From NCBI RefSeq assembly GCF_016583985.1, contig NZ_NRSD01000010.1:62001-126000 (forward strand): a DNA stretch of 64,000 nt. The letters are read 5' to 3'. A program made the position numbers and the translations under genes. Position 1 is the stretch's first letter. Each line of letters begins with the position of its first letter. Below are positions 45,350-53,634 of this stretch, in pieces. The DNA comes from Thiocapsa imhoffii (lineage in GTDB: Bacteria; Pseudomonadota; Gammaproteobacteria; Chromatiales; Chromatiaceae). The notes under the pieces were generated by a model, which did not search any database, had not been told where the DNA came from, and worked only from the letters and a program-made list of their open reading frames with translations.

Positions 45350-46543
45350 ATGACCACCATGAAGATACACATTGCGCTGGTTTCGGCTCAGATCCTTGCC
45401 AATCTGATCCCCATCCTCATGGAGCGGCCGGATCGGGTGCTTCTGATGGTTACCCCTGAGATGGCCGCGCGTCGTCTCGAACGGCGTCTTGAAAAGCTGC
45501 TCAAGGAGAAGGGCATCGGGGTGAAGCTGTGCTTGGACGCACCCGATTCCGGTTTGCGCGAGATCAAGGCGTATGCCGATACGCTGGCCGATCAGCTCAT
45601 TGAGGAGCAGGCGGACGCTGACATTGTCCTCAATGCCACTGGCGGCACCAAGCTGATGTCGTTCGGATTCGTCGAAGCGTTTCGCGGGATTGCCAGTCAT
45701 ATCCTCTACACCGACACGGCCCATCGGCGTATCGAGTATCTGCCCAACGCGCAGGCGTCGCTGCCTGAACCGACACCGATGGGCAACGTGCTCGATGTGC
45801 CTTTGTATTTGGCGGCCCAGGGGTTTCGGTTCCGTCGAGCGGCGTCCGATGAGGACAGCTGGCGTGAGGCCGTGAGTCAGCGTAAGGCCACCTGCAAGTT
45901 TTTCGGCAAGCATATCGCCGATCCCTATCTGCAAAATTTCGTGGGCGCGATGAACCGCCTGGTCGACCGGGCGCTGGACAACATTCCGGGCACCTACGAA
46001 GACCGGCTGGTCGCGCCAGACCAAGCCTTCGAGACCGTTCCCTTCGGGATCTGGGCTCAGGCGCTGGGCGAGCTGGTGAACGCGGGGCTGATCACCTGGC
46101 AGGATGGCTCGCCGGAGGTCACCTTCGCCAGTGTCGAGGCCGCGCGCTTCGTGCGTGGTGGCTGGCTGGAGGAATACGCCTGGCACACCGTCAAGGATGC
46201 CGGTGCCTTTGATACGCGGCTTGGTGTCGAGGGCGTCTGGGCCGACACGCGCAAGACCATCAACGAATTCGATGTCCTGGCTTGCCACATCAATCAGCTA
46301 TTGTTCATCGAATGCAAGACGCCGCGGATCAGTTCCACCAACGAGAACGAGATCGTCTACAAGATCGATAGTTTGAGTCAGGATGCACGGGGATTGTTTG
46401 GTGCGACCTGGTTGCTCTCCGCCCGCAAGCCCACGGATGTGTTGATCGAACGGTCCAGGCAAGCGGGCGTCCGCTTGATCGGTCCCGATGAGCTGGCTCA
46501 TTTACGCGAATGGGTGCTCGAGTGGCTTGCGGGCCGAGGCTGA
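45350..46543 (+). CDS. card1: Card1/Can2-like CARF nuclease (DUF1887)
   Basis: 397 residues from ATG 45350. The N-terminal CARF domain has IHIALVSAQILANLIPILME, LMVTPEMAARRLERRLEKLL and the ligand loop VLNATGGTKLMSFGFVEAF. The C-terminal domain is a PD-(D/E)xK nuclease: E306 and D308 in NEFDVLACH, E321 and K323 in LLFIECKT. This is the DUF1887 layout of Card1/Can2, which on binding cA4 nicks DNA and/or cuts RNA. All catalytic residues are present. It lies between csx16 and the NE0113-family gene, the same accessory block. The start could also be the next ATG (45359). Confidence 0.9.
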   Translation: MTTMKIHIALVSAQILANLIPILMERPDRVLLMVTPEMAARRLERRLEKLLKEKGIGVKLCLDAPDSGLREIKAYADTLADQLIEEQADADIVLNATGGTKLMSFGFVEAFRGIASHILYTDTAHRRIEYLPNAQASLPEPTPMGNVLDVPLYLAAQGFRFRRAASDEDSWREAVSQRKATCKFFGKHIADPYLQNFVGAMNRLVDRALDNIPGTYEDRLVAPDQAFETVPFGIWAQALGELVNAGLITWQDGSPEVTFASVEAARFVRGGWLEEYAWHTVKDAGAFDTRLGVEGVWADTRKTINEFDVLACHINQLLFIECKTPRISSTNENEIVYKIDSLSQDARGLFGATWLLSARKPTDVLIERSRQAGVRLIGPDELAHLREWVLEWLAGRG

Positions 46544-46657
46544 ATGGGTTCAGCGTCCCGCCGAACCCGGCCTGCAAGCTTGCAGACCCGGTGAGTCGGC
46601 GCGTTTCCGCGCACCATGCCTCCGCTCCCGACTGGACCTCCCTCAAGGACATCACGC

Positions 46658-47785
46658 ATGCTCTCACCCACCCCCCGTCGTATCCTCCTGGCCGTCACCG
46701 GTCTAACCCCGCAGATCGTCACCGAGACGCTCTATGCCTTGGCTTGCCGGGGCGCGGATACCTGGATTCCGCACGAAATCCACCTGATCACCACCGCCAC
46801 TGGGGCGAACAATGCCCGACTGAACCTGTTGGCCGGCGAGCGCTGGTTCCATCGGCTGTGCGAGGACTATGCCCTGCCGTCGATTGCCTTCACCCCTGAG
46901 CACATCCATGTGCTGCGGGATGCCGAGGGCCGGCCGCTCGACGACATCCGCACCCAGGGCGATAACACTCTGGCGGCGGATGTCATCACCGAGACCCTGC
47001 GACAGTTGACCGCGGACCCCGCCAGCGAGCTTCATGTCTCGATCGCCGGGGGGCGCAAGACCATGGGTTACTACCTCGGCTATGCGCTCTCGCTCTATGG
47101 GCGTCCCCAGGATCGGCTCTCGCATGTGCTGGTTTCCGACCCCTTCGAGACCAACCGCGACTTCTACTATCCGACCCCCTACGAGCATCCGATCCACAGT
47201 CGCCGGGGTGAGAAGGAGATCACGGTCGATGCCCGCAACGCGCGCGTGGATCTGGCGGATATCCCGTTCGTGATGCTGCGCGACGGTCTGCCCGAACGAC
47301 TGCGCACCGGCCAGGCGAGCTTCACCCGCGTGGTGGCCACGGCCAATCGCGGGCTGCAAGCGCCGGGGTTGGTGTTGGACGTGACCCGCCGTGAGGCGTG
47401 GGCTGATGATGAAGGGCTGGGACTGAGCGAGACGGAGTTTCTGATCCTGCTGTGGCTCGCGGAGCGTGCCGTCCGTGGCGAGCGGGCCACTGACTGGTCC
47501 GCCCAAGCTCTGGCCGAGGAGTTCCTGGCCCTGGCCGGTCAAGTGCTCAACACCATGAGCGGCGCCTATGAGCGCATCGAGAAGGCGATCACCGAGCGCA
47601 AGGCCATCACCATCCGCTGCGCCAAATACTTCGAGCCGCACAAGTCGCGGATCAACGGCAAGCTGGAGACGGTGCTCGGTGCGCGTGCGGCTGAGCGATA
47701 TCAGATCGTCACCGCCAAGGACGGCGAGCGGGTCACGGTGTTCCTGCCACTCAAACCCGAGCAGATCACCATTCAGCGCACCTGA
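46658..47785 (+). CDS. NE0113-family CARF protein
   Basis: 375 residues; ATG 46658 with AAGGA upstream. RRILLAVTGLTPQIVTETLY, EIHLITTATGANNARLNLLA, GERWFHRLCEDYALPSIAF, then HVSIAGGRKTMGYYLGYALS (the second CARF ligand loop) and LSHVLVSDPFETNRDFYYPT. This is the Cas_NE0113 family (TIGR02584), listed in databases as a Csm6-type ring nuclease. The C-terminal third is helical, winged-helix-like (LSETEFLILLWLAERAVRGE, MSGAYERIEKAITERKAITI). It may bind or break cOA; the activity is not certain. Bases 46671-46940 are identical to 61884-62153. Confidence 0.85.
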   Translation: MLSPTPRRILLAVTGLTPQIVTETLYALACRGADTWIPHEIHLITTATGANNARLNLLAGERWFHRLCEDYALPSIAFTPEHIHVLRDAEGRPLDDIRTQGDNTLAADVITETLRQLTADPASELHVSIAGGRKTMGYYLGYALSLYGRPQDRLSHVLVSDPFETNRDFYYPTPYEHPIHSRRGEKEITVDARNARVDLADIPFVMLRDGLPERLRTGQASFTRVVATANRGLQAPGLVLDVTRREAWADDEGLGLSETEFLILLWLAERAVRGERATDWSAQALAEEFLALAGQVLNTMSGAYERIEKAITERKAITIRCAKYFEPHKSRINGKLETVLGARAAERYQIVTAKDGERVTVFLPLKPEQITIQRT

Positions 47786-47864
47786 GTGGTCCGTAACGTC
47801 GTGCGGCGCTGCGATGTCGTGGCGAGACGGTGATCACTTCGCCGTCTCGCCAGTCTCCTCGAGG

Positions 47865-48302
47865 TCATTCCAGATGCTGGATCCTGATCCCTTCCCAGTG
47901 TGCCTGGAGATGCTCGGCCACCAGGCGCCGGTGACAGTGGCGCGGACTGGCTTCGCTGCACAGCAGACAAGCCCCGTCGAACAGCGCGGGGTCAAGGGTC
48001 GTGCTGACCTGCCGCTCGTTGAGCAGCGCACGGAACTGACGTTCATAGACGCCCCAATCGCCACCCTGTTTCTTGTAGTCATCGAGCAGGTGCGCCGTGG
48101 GGGCGAGCTGCGGCACCTCCTGATAGCCGATGCCGCCGAGGGCCTGGAGGAAGAAGCGCAGATCGTCGCGCTTGGCGAAGCCCGCTAACTGCGAGCGGTT
48201 GTTGAGGCGCACGTCCAGCACGCGCTGGACGCCGTGGTCCATGAGCAGGCCGAAGAAGCGCTCGGCGTTCTTTTGGGTGAAGCCAATGGTATAGAGGGTC
48301 AT
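47865..48302 (-). CDS. DUF488 family protein
   Basis: 145 residues. MTLYTIGFTQKNAERFFGLL, VQRVLDVRLNNRSQLAGFAK, DLRFFLQALGGIGYQEVPQL and CLLCSEASPRHCHRRLVAEHL are the DUF488 pattern; the last block (Cys-x-E...HCHR) looks like an active or metal site. ATGA overlap with the upstream gene (48299-48302) shows co-translation. DUF488 proteins are linked to nucleic-acid processes in gene-neighbourhood studies, but the reaction is unknown. Present between CARF genes and the array, opposite in direction. Confidence 0.85.
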   Translation of the reverse strand: MTLYTIGFTQKNAERFFGLLMDHGVQRVLDVRLNNRSQLAGFAKRDDLRFFLQALGGIGYQEVPQLAPTAHLLDDYKKQGGDWGVYERQFRALLNERQVSTTLDPALFDGACLLCSEASPRHCHRRLVAEHLQAHWEGIRIQHLE

Positions 48303-48952
48303 GGTTTAGACTCCGCGTCGTGAAGCTCATCCGGGCAATAGGCCAGGCTCACGCACACGAAGCTGTCGGGGTGCGACGCGGCCACGCCATCCGGGCGCCC
48401 GGCACAGGCGGCCTTGAGGTCGGGGTCGGTCACGGCCAGATCGTAGGTGACGTCCTGGTGGATGAAGCGGGCGCGCAGCTGACCCGAGGCCACATGCAGT
48501 GCGACGCTCACCGGGCCGATCAAGATCAGCGAGTGGTCCAGGTCCGCCAGACGATTTTGGGGCACGCGGTCGTTGCACCCGCGGAACGACGAGAAGCCGT
48601 TGATCCACAGGGTCGCGTCCGGGTCGACCAGGTGGGACAGCCCCGCCGCGTTCAGCCGACCCACCCGGGTCCAGTCGCGCTGGGGGTGGATGAGGTGATT
48701 CTCCGACTGGAAGTCGCACGGGGCCGGGTGGCGCAGCGGGACCTTCACCAGGTCGAGCAGGGCGGGTGTGGTGCCGTCGGTGAGCGTCTGGTCCGTGAGC
48801 GTGAGCGCGCCGGTGGGTTGGGCGCTGACGGGACGAACCCAGCCCCCGACGTGGCCGTTGGTCAGCCGCTTGCCAGCCAGACAACGACCGTTGTGCTTGC
48901 AGGAATTGGCCAGAATGACGAGGGTCTGTGCTTGGGTTGGGTTGGCCTTCAT
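48299..48952 (-). CDS. Dual OB-fold-like nucleic-acid-binding protein
   Basis: 217 residues starting MKANPTQAQTLVILANSCKH (ATG 48952); longer starts run into repeat DNA. NGRCLAGKRLTNGHVGGWVRPVS, DLVKVPLRHPAPCDFQSENHL, WTRVGRLN and HSLILIGPVSVALHVASGQL, RARFIHQDVTYDLAVTDPDL match the dual OB domain proteins that accompany DUF488 genes. The coupled pair suggests a joint role with nucleic acid. No catalytic motif is visible. The reading frame extends to 49123 but that part is repeat DNA. Confidence 0.6.
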   Translation of the reverse strand: MKANPTQAQTLVILANSCKHNGRCLAGKRLTNGHVGGWVRPVSAQPTGALTLTDQTLTDGTTPALLDLVKVPLRHPAPCDFQSENHLIHPQRDWTRVGRLNAAGLSHLVDPDATLWINGFSSFRGCNDRVPQNRLADLDHSLILIGPVSVALHVASGQLRARFIHQDVTYDLAVTDPDLKAACAGRPDGVAASHPDSFVCVSLAYCPDELHDAESKP

Positions 48953-49051
48953 GGGACAGCGACGCCTCGAGTCGATCCGTGATGATGGCGTGCAGTCTGC
49001 CCAGCTCGGGCACGGGGTGTCGGCGGTGCAAGCTTGTGGTGGGGCGGTCAA

Positions 49052-49165
49052 TGTGTGTGACGATCTAGCCGATATGCCGGGATTCGACAGTGTGTTCACG
49101 TCACGTGCAGATCCGCTCCTCACGCACGCTTGACCCGCTGAGCTGCCGCCCGCTCACCCGCCAGA
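49052..49165. repeat. Diverged third piece of the SNase-carrying repeat
   Basis: GTGTGTGACGATCTAGCCGATATGCCGG, GTGTTCACGTCACGTGCAGATCCGCTCCTCACGCACGC resemble the starts of copies A and B. Homology stops after CGCTCACCCGCC. Confidence 0.75.
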
Positions 49166-49248
49166 CCGGTCGGCTGTCGGAGAGAAACATCATCCGCGCG
49201 GCCTTACCGTCGCTGATGCCATGGCGATTGAGGAAGGCTTTCAGCCTC

Positions 49249-49333
49249 GATCATGGTCGGGTCCAGTAGCGGGATGCGGAATCAGTATCACCCCATCGAT
49301 CAATCCCTTTAGGGCGCTGGGCGACCACGCCCG
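49249..49333. repeat. Dispersed ~80-bp repeat, copy 2
   Basis: Second copy of the element at 41216-41296. Confidence 0.75.
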
Positions 49334-49354
49334 CTACGATCCTGTCATGTGCGA

Positions 49355-49524
49355 GCGTGCGAGGACGATCTGTCTTGGGCCGCTGATCCGTGTCAATGCG
49401 GTCAGCCCCGGCTGGATCGAGACGGGTTCCTTTCAGAAGGCGTCTCGTCGGCGTTGCCTGGTTCACCGGCCAGCATCTGAGGGGTGATGCCAGCATGACG
49501 TGGACGATGATCGATGCGCAGTGA
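49355..49524 (+). pseudogene. Short-chain dehydrogenase C-terminal remnant
   Basis: LGPLIRVNAVSPGWIETGSF is the well-known motif before the C-terminal region of SDR enzymes. After a frame change, WFTGQHLRGDASMTWTMID and a TGA at 49522 resemble the standard SDR end (FITGQNxxVDGGMTxKMIY). Between them sequence is missing. Only a scrap remains, directly before the array leader. Confidence 0.7.
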
Positions 49525-49699
49525 GTGTCGAGCTGATGTCTGGGCTGGAATATGGTACACTGGATGTGCCATTTCCGCAGACAGCTCGCCAGCAACCTAG
49601 AAAGAATCGTGCCAAGTGCTAACTCGAAGGACCCCATTTGATACCCCCAGCGGACCCTTGCAAGCGCTTGAGTCCTATGCGATTCTGGGAAGTGCCGGG
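49525..49699 (+). promoter_or_regulatory. Leader region of the CRISPR array
   Basis: The 175 bases between the dehydrogenase scrap and the first repeat. The array end is inferred from the truncated repeat and foreign sequence at the other side (51 kb), so this is the leader side. TATGGTACACT near 49555 might be part of a promoter. Less AT-rich than many leaders. Confidence 0.45.
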
Positions 49700-51042
49700 G
49701 TCCGGACACCTACCTGATGAAGAAGGTATTGAGACGCCGGAGCCAGTCCCCGACGCACGACGCCCTGGTCCGGACACCTACCTGATGAAGAAGGTATTGA
49801 GACAATTACTCCAATACGCGGGGGTCTTCCCCCGCTTGGTCCGGACACCTACCTGATGAAGAAGGTATTGAGACGAAGCTTTTCTGATGCAGTCTCTTTC
49901 TACCGGAGTCCGGACACCTACCTGATGAAGAAGGTATTGAGACAGTCCGAACGAACATTCCATACCTGCAAGGCTCGTCCGGACACCTACCTGATGAAGA
50001 AGGTATTGAGACTTAACTTCACCTGCTTGAAATGAAGTTAAATAAGGTCCGGACACCTACCTGATGAAGAAGGTATTGAGACACGCGCGTGCGTTCCATT
50101 GCAACGCTGTGAGTGGTCCGGACACCTACCTGATGAAGAAGGTATTGAGACCACACTCGGGTGCGCAAACCAGCCCGAGCGTTCCGTCCGGACACCTACC
50201 TGATGAAGAAGGTATTGAGACGGTGGGCCTGGCGCTGAGTAGAGAGTGTCAGCTCGTCCGGACACCTACCTGATGAAGAAGGTATTGAGACATCGGTCCA
50301 CCGTCCTACACGCCCACCACCCGCTGTCCGGACACCTACCTGATGAAGAAGGTATTGAGACCCACCAGGGTATGCCGATTCATCCTCGATTCGGTCCGGA
50401 CACCTACCTGATGAAGAAGGTATTGAGACCCTCACCTTACCGCCCAACTGATATTCCTCGACAGTCCGGACACCTACCTGATGAAGAAGGTATTGAGACT
50501 AGATCACATCCGCGCTTTCTGCTCCAGCTTTTGGTCCGGACACCTACCTGATGAAGAAGGTATTGAGACCCCCATTTCCGACGCCCCAGACGGACGAGCC
50601 GTGTCCGGACACCTACCTGATGAAGAAGGTATTGAGACCCTCACCTTACCGCCCAATTCATACTCCTCCACCGTCCGGACACCTACCTGATGAAGAAGGT
50701 ATTGAGACCTCTATCCCGAAGCCTGCCATTATTAACTTCGCGTCCGGACACCTACCTGATGAAGAAGGTATTGAGACGGCGGCATTGCTCAGCGCCTTTG
50801 CTGATTGTGAGTCCGGACACCTACCTGATGAAGAAGGTATTGAGACCATCTGTACGCCCTTCACGAGGTGCAGGTGAACGTCCGGACACCTACCTGATGA
50901 AGAAGGTATTGAGACTAGATCACATCCGCGCTTTCTGCTCCAGCTTTTGGTCCGGACACCTACCTGATGAAGAAGGTATTGAGACCCCCATTTCCGACGC
51001 CCCAGACGGACGAGCCGTGTCCGGACACCTACCTGATGAAGA
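49700..51042 (+). CRISPR. CRISPR array, 19 full repeats plus one truncated
   Basis: The repeat is 36 bases, from GTCCGGACACCTACCTGATG to AAGAAGGTATTGAGAC, invariant across the 19 full copies. Full repeats start at 49700, 49768, 49839, 49908, 49977, 50047, 50116, 50186, 50256, 50326, 50394, 50464, 50534, 50603, 50673, 50742, 50811, 50880 and 50950. The 20th (51019) is cut after 24 bases. The 19 spacers are 32-35 bases. Spacers 18 and 19 are identical to 12 and 13. Spacers 11 and 14 are 29/34 identical. The GAGAC end and the truncated distal repeat give a rightward direction. The type III-B genes and Cas6 in the window are the likely partners. Confidence 0.98.
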
Positions 51043-51052
51043 CCACAGATAG

Positions 51053-51088
51053 GTTCGGTAAAGAGACCCAACCTGAGGGGATTGAGAC
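51053..51088 (+). repeat. Single foreign 36-base repeat at the array end
   Basis: GTTCGGTAAAGAGACCCAAC then CTGAGGGGATTGAGAC. It differs from the array's own repeat except at the ends, but resembles the repeats at 39387 and 39459. It lies 10 bases past the truncated repeat. Confidence 0.7.
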
Positions 51089-51114
51089 GGCGCCCATCAG
51101 GTGCCGTTTTGCGT
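51089..51114 (+). terminator. Hairpin with T-run after the array
   Basis: GGCGCCCATCAGGTGCCGTTTTGCGT: stem GGCGCC/GGTGCC with one G-T pair, followed by GTTTT. The same element follows the mini array at 39495. Confidence 0.65.
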
Positions 51115-51144
51115 GACAGCACGGCCTTCTCGATTGAATCTTGT

Positions 51145-52342
51145 GACCGGTCACACGCTGTTTTCGTGATTGTCTAGCCGAGATGCCGGAATCGGCGAGG
51201 TGTTCACATCACGTGCAGATCCGCTCCTCACCCATGTATGCCCCACTGATCCGCCGCACGCTCACCCGCCTGACCGTCTACCCTAAAAGACACCCATATT
51301 CGTTGTCCGGGGTGCCTCGTGCCGGTTTCGCTGCTTCGCTCGATCCTCGTTCTTGCTCTCCTGTCCCTGCTGTTCCTCTCACTCGCCAACGCCGATCGCC
51401 TCACAGGCAAGGTTGTGCGTGTCCTTGATGGCGATACTGTCGAGATCCTTGATGCCAATCGGCGCACCCAGCGATTTCACAGCGGGCTCTCGCAAGCTTG
51501 TGAAGCCAGGCAAGCGGGGGCCGTGACCTCATGATGATGGCTCGCGGTGGGGGCTGGAGGGCCAGGGAGACAGGGATGTCACACCGCGCTTCTCAGCGGT
51601 GATCCCGCCTAGAGTCGTGCGGAGATGACGCCGGATCGTTCCGGCGCGCAGACAGGGAACCGCATGGATGGCAACCCCTCAGGTGCTGCTATGCCCTTCA
51701 GAACTGATTCGGGATGCGAGGCTTTCCACAAAACGCCGATTCCCCCATACTTGACAGTGTTAGCTCGGGACTGGCGTGTCTGACACGCAGTTTCGCCGAC
51801 AGCGGCGCATAACAAAGAGAACGCGCTATAGGATCGTGCTGCCATGGAGCTGCTTTGAATATCCCACTGCTCGGGCGATGTCGCGGTGTGTGCGCCGCGG
51901 TCGATCCGTTGCGATGGTTTGGATCCGCTGATGCACGTTGGCCCGACGTGCCTGGTGAGCGGTTGCGTCGCACCCCTTGCGTTAGGTTCCAGTGGTCTGG
52001 TGATCGTGGTGTGCCGCGCCAGAGTTGCACCGATACCATCCTGCTCAAGCCCACGTCGAGATGGAGGCCCTCGAGCTCCAGTCCCCGCGCGCCATCTATT
52101 CCGTCTCGACGCCTCGCCAGGCGCTGCGCGCCAAGACAGCCTGTTCGAACGCGACAGTCTTCCGTTCCAGCCCCTCAACGCGGTGATCGACCAGGCGTGC
52201 GCTATCCTGCACGCGCGGTCAGCGGTGTGTCGTCGCGCCCTGGGTCGCAGACTGATGGTCAGAGTGTGGCGGCGCCCTCGCCGAGCCGATCAAGACCAGC
52301 GCCGACGGCGTCTTCATTGCCGCGCGTAACGGGCTGTCATGG
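51145..52342. repeat. Dispersed repeat with truncated nuclease gene, copy B (interrupted)
   Basis: 51145-51604 matches copy A from its start to about 42773; 52183-52342 matches 42774-42930. The 580 bases between (51605-52182) are extra and have no recognised gene. The palindrome GCAAGCTTGC is at 52351-52360. Confidence 0.85.
51319..51534 (+). pseudogene. Thermonuclease (SNase-like) N-terminal fragment, copy B
   Basis: Same fragment as at 42490-42705 with a few differences (TGKVVRVLDGDTVEILDA). Truncated at the same residue. Confidence 0.8.
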
Positions 52343-52452
52343 CCGCGCCCGCAAGCTTGCAAGCGCGGACACGGCCAGCCTGAACAGGAACACTGGGGCC
52401 CTATGAGCGCACGGGACCACAGATCGCGACACACTCAGGAGCACGATTGACT

Positions 52453-53598
52453 ATGGCGGTTTATCTTTGCACCTGCGGCACCAGCGCCGCCAAGAAATTG
52501 TTCGGTCAGCCCACTCCGTTCAATGCTGCTTGGGTCGCTGAGCACGGCGGAGTCGAGGCGGCCGCCAAGGCGATCCACGACACGTTCCGCACGGCCCGCA
52601 TGGACGATGACGTCGCGCTCAAGCGCGACCTGTCCGCCGAGATCCATTCGCTGGCCCGCATGGGGGTGAACGACAAGGACACGGTCGTGCTGTTCAGCTC
52701 CGAGACGGCCGACGGGCAAGCCTGTGCCGGGGCGGTCCAGCGCTATTTGGAGCAGGTCCGTGCGGGGATCGTCTGCCGGGTTGAGGTCGTGCCCGGTTTG
52801 CAGGTGACCGATGCGCACGCATTCCGCACCCAGGGTGTCCTCAACTTCACCAAGGCGGTGCTGGATGCGATCGATGCCAATGGCGCCGCTCAGTGCGTGC
52901 TCAACCCCACCGGCGGGTTCAAGAGCCTGGTGCCCTACACGGTGCTGATCGGCATGCTGCGCGGGGTGCCGGCCAAGTACATCTTTGAGCAATCCAGTGC
53001 GCTGATTCCGCTGCCGATGATGCCAGTGGAGTTTGCACGCTCGCGACTCGAACCGCTGCGCCCGCTGTTGGAGCGCATCCAGAATGAGACGGCGATCCCC
53101 CGCGCCGCTCTCGACCAAGCTCTGCCGTCGTTCGAGGAGCGCGAGATTCTGGAGTCACTGTTCGAGGACCAGGGCCAAGGACAGGTTAGCCTCTCGCCGG
53201 TGGGTTTTCTGGTCTGGGAGGAGCTGGAGCGTCCAACCGCGTTGGTGCCCTTCCTGTCGCGCCGTGCACTTGATGATCTGCTGAAGATCCGCGCCACTGA
53301 GGGCACGGCCCCGGATGATTACATCGCGCGCGCGGCCCGTTCTCCCGAGCAGCTGGCGGTCGGCAAACACGAGCCATGGAGCAACGGTTTGTTCTGGCTT
53401 AAGCGCGGCGAGCACACTCGCGACCGTTATCTGGTCTCGGTGGAAGGCTGGCGGTTATTGGTATGGCGCATCGTCGATCACGACGAATACGACCGGCTTC
53501 TCACCGAGAGTCGCAAACGCGATGTGGGGGCTCGCGTGGCTGCCGAGCGCCGCGTGCAATACGCCCCGTTTATCCGGATGGAACTGTACGAAGACTAA
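52453..53598 (+). CDS. cami1: Cami1-like CARF-RelE ribonuclease
   Basis: 381 residues. AGGAG lies before a TTG (52447) and an ATG (52453), both in frame. The CARF domain has MAVYLCTCGTSAAKKLFG, DTVVLFSSETADGQACAGAV and the ligand loop CVLNPTGGFKSLVPYTVLIG. A linker winged-helix-like part follows (LPSFEEREILESLFEDQGQG, QVSLSPVGFLVWEELE). The end (PWSNGLFWLKRGEHTRDRYL, VSVEGWRLLVWRIVDHDEYD) fits a RelE/ParE fold. This is the architecture of Cami1 from Allochromatium, a cOA-activated RelE that cuts ribosome-bound mRNA. It stands 37 bases before cmr1 and is the first gene of the cmr operon. RelE assignment rests on pattern only. Confidence 0.75.
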   Translation: MAVYLCTCGTSAAKKLFGQPTPFNAAWVAEHGGVEAAAKAIHDTFRTARMDDDVALKRDLSAEIHSLARMGVNDKDTVVLFSSETADGQACAGAVQRYLEQVRAGIVCRVEVVPGLQVTDAHAFRTQGVLNFTKAVLDAIDANGAAQCVLNPTGGFKSLVPYTVLIGMLRGVPAKYIFEQSSALIPLPMMPVEFARSRLEPLRPLLERIQNETAIPRAALDQALPSFEEREILESLFEDQGQGQVSLSPVGFLVWEELERPTALVPFLSRRALDDLLKIRATEGTAPDDYIARAARSPEQLAVGKHEPWSNGLFWLKRGEHTRDRYLVSVEGWRLLVWRIVDHDEYDRLLTESRKRDVGARVAAERRVQYAPFIRMELYED

Positions 53599-53634
53599 GC
53601 CGCGCAGATCACCACCTTACATGGAGAAACCGAC

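Noticed and set aside
49778..51122. Open reading frames across the CRISPR array on both strands
   Set aside because: They repeat the translated CRISPR repeat every 68-70 bases and have no start signals.
51609..52178. Leftward frame of 189 codons in the extra DNA of repeat copy B
   Set aside because: No recognisable motif and no ribosome binding site; possibly mobile-element debris but not supported.
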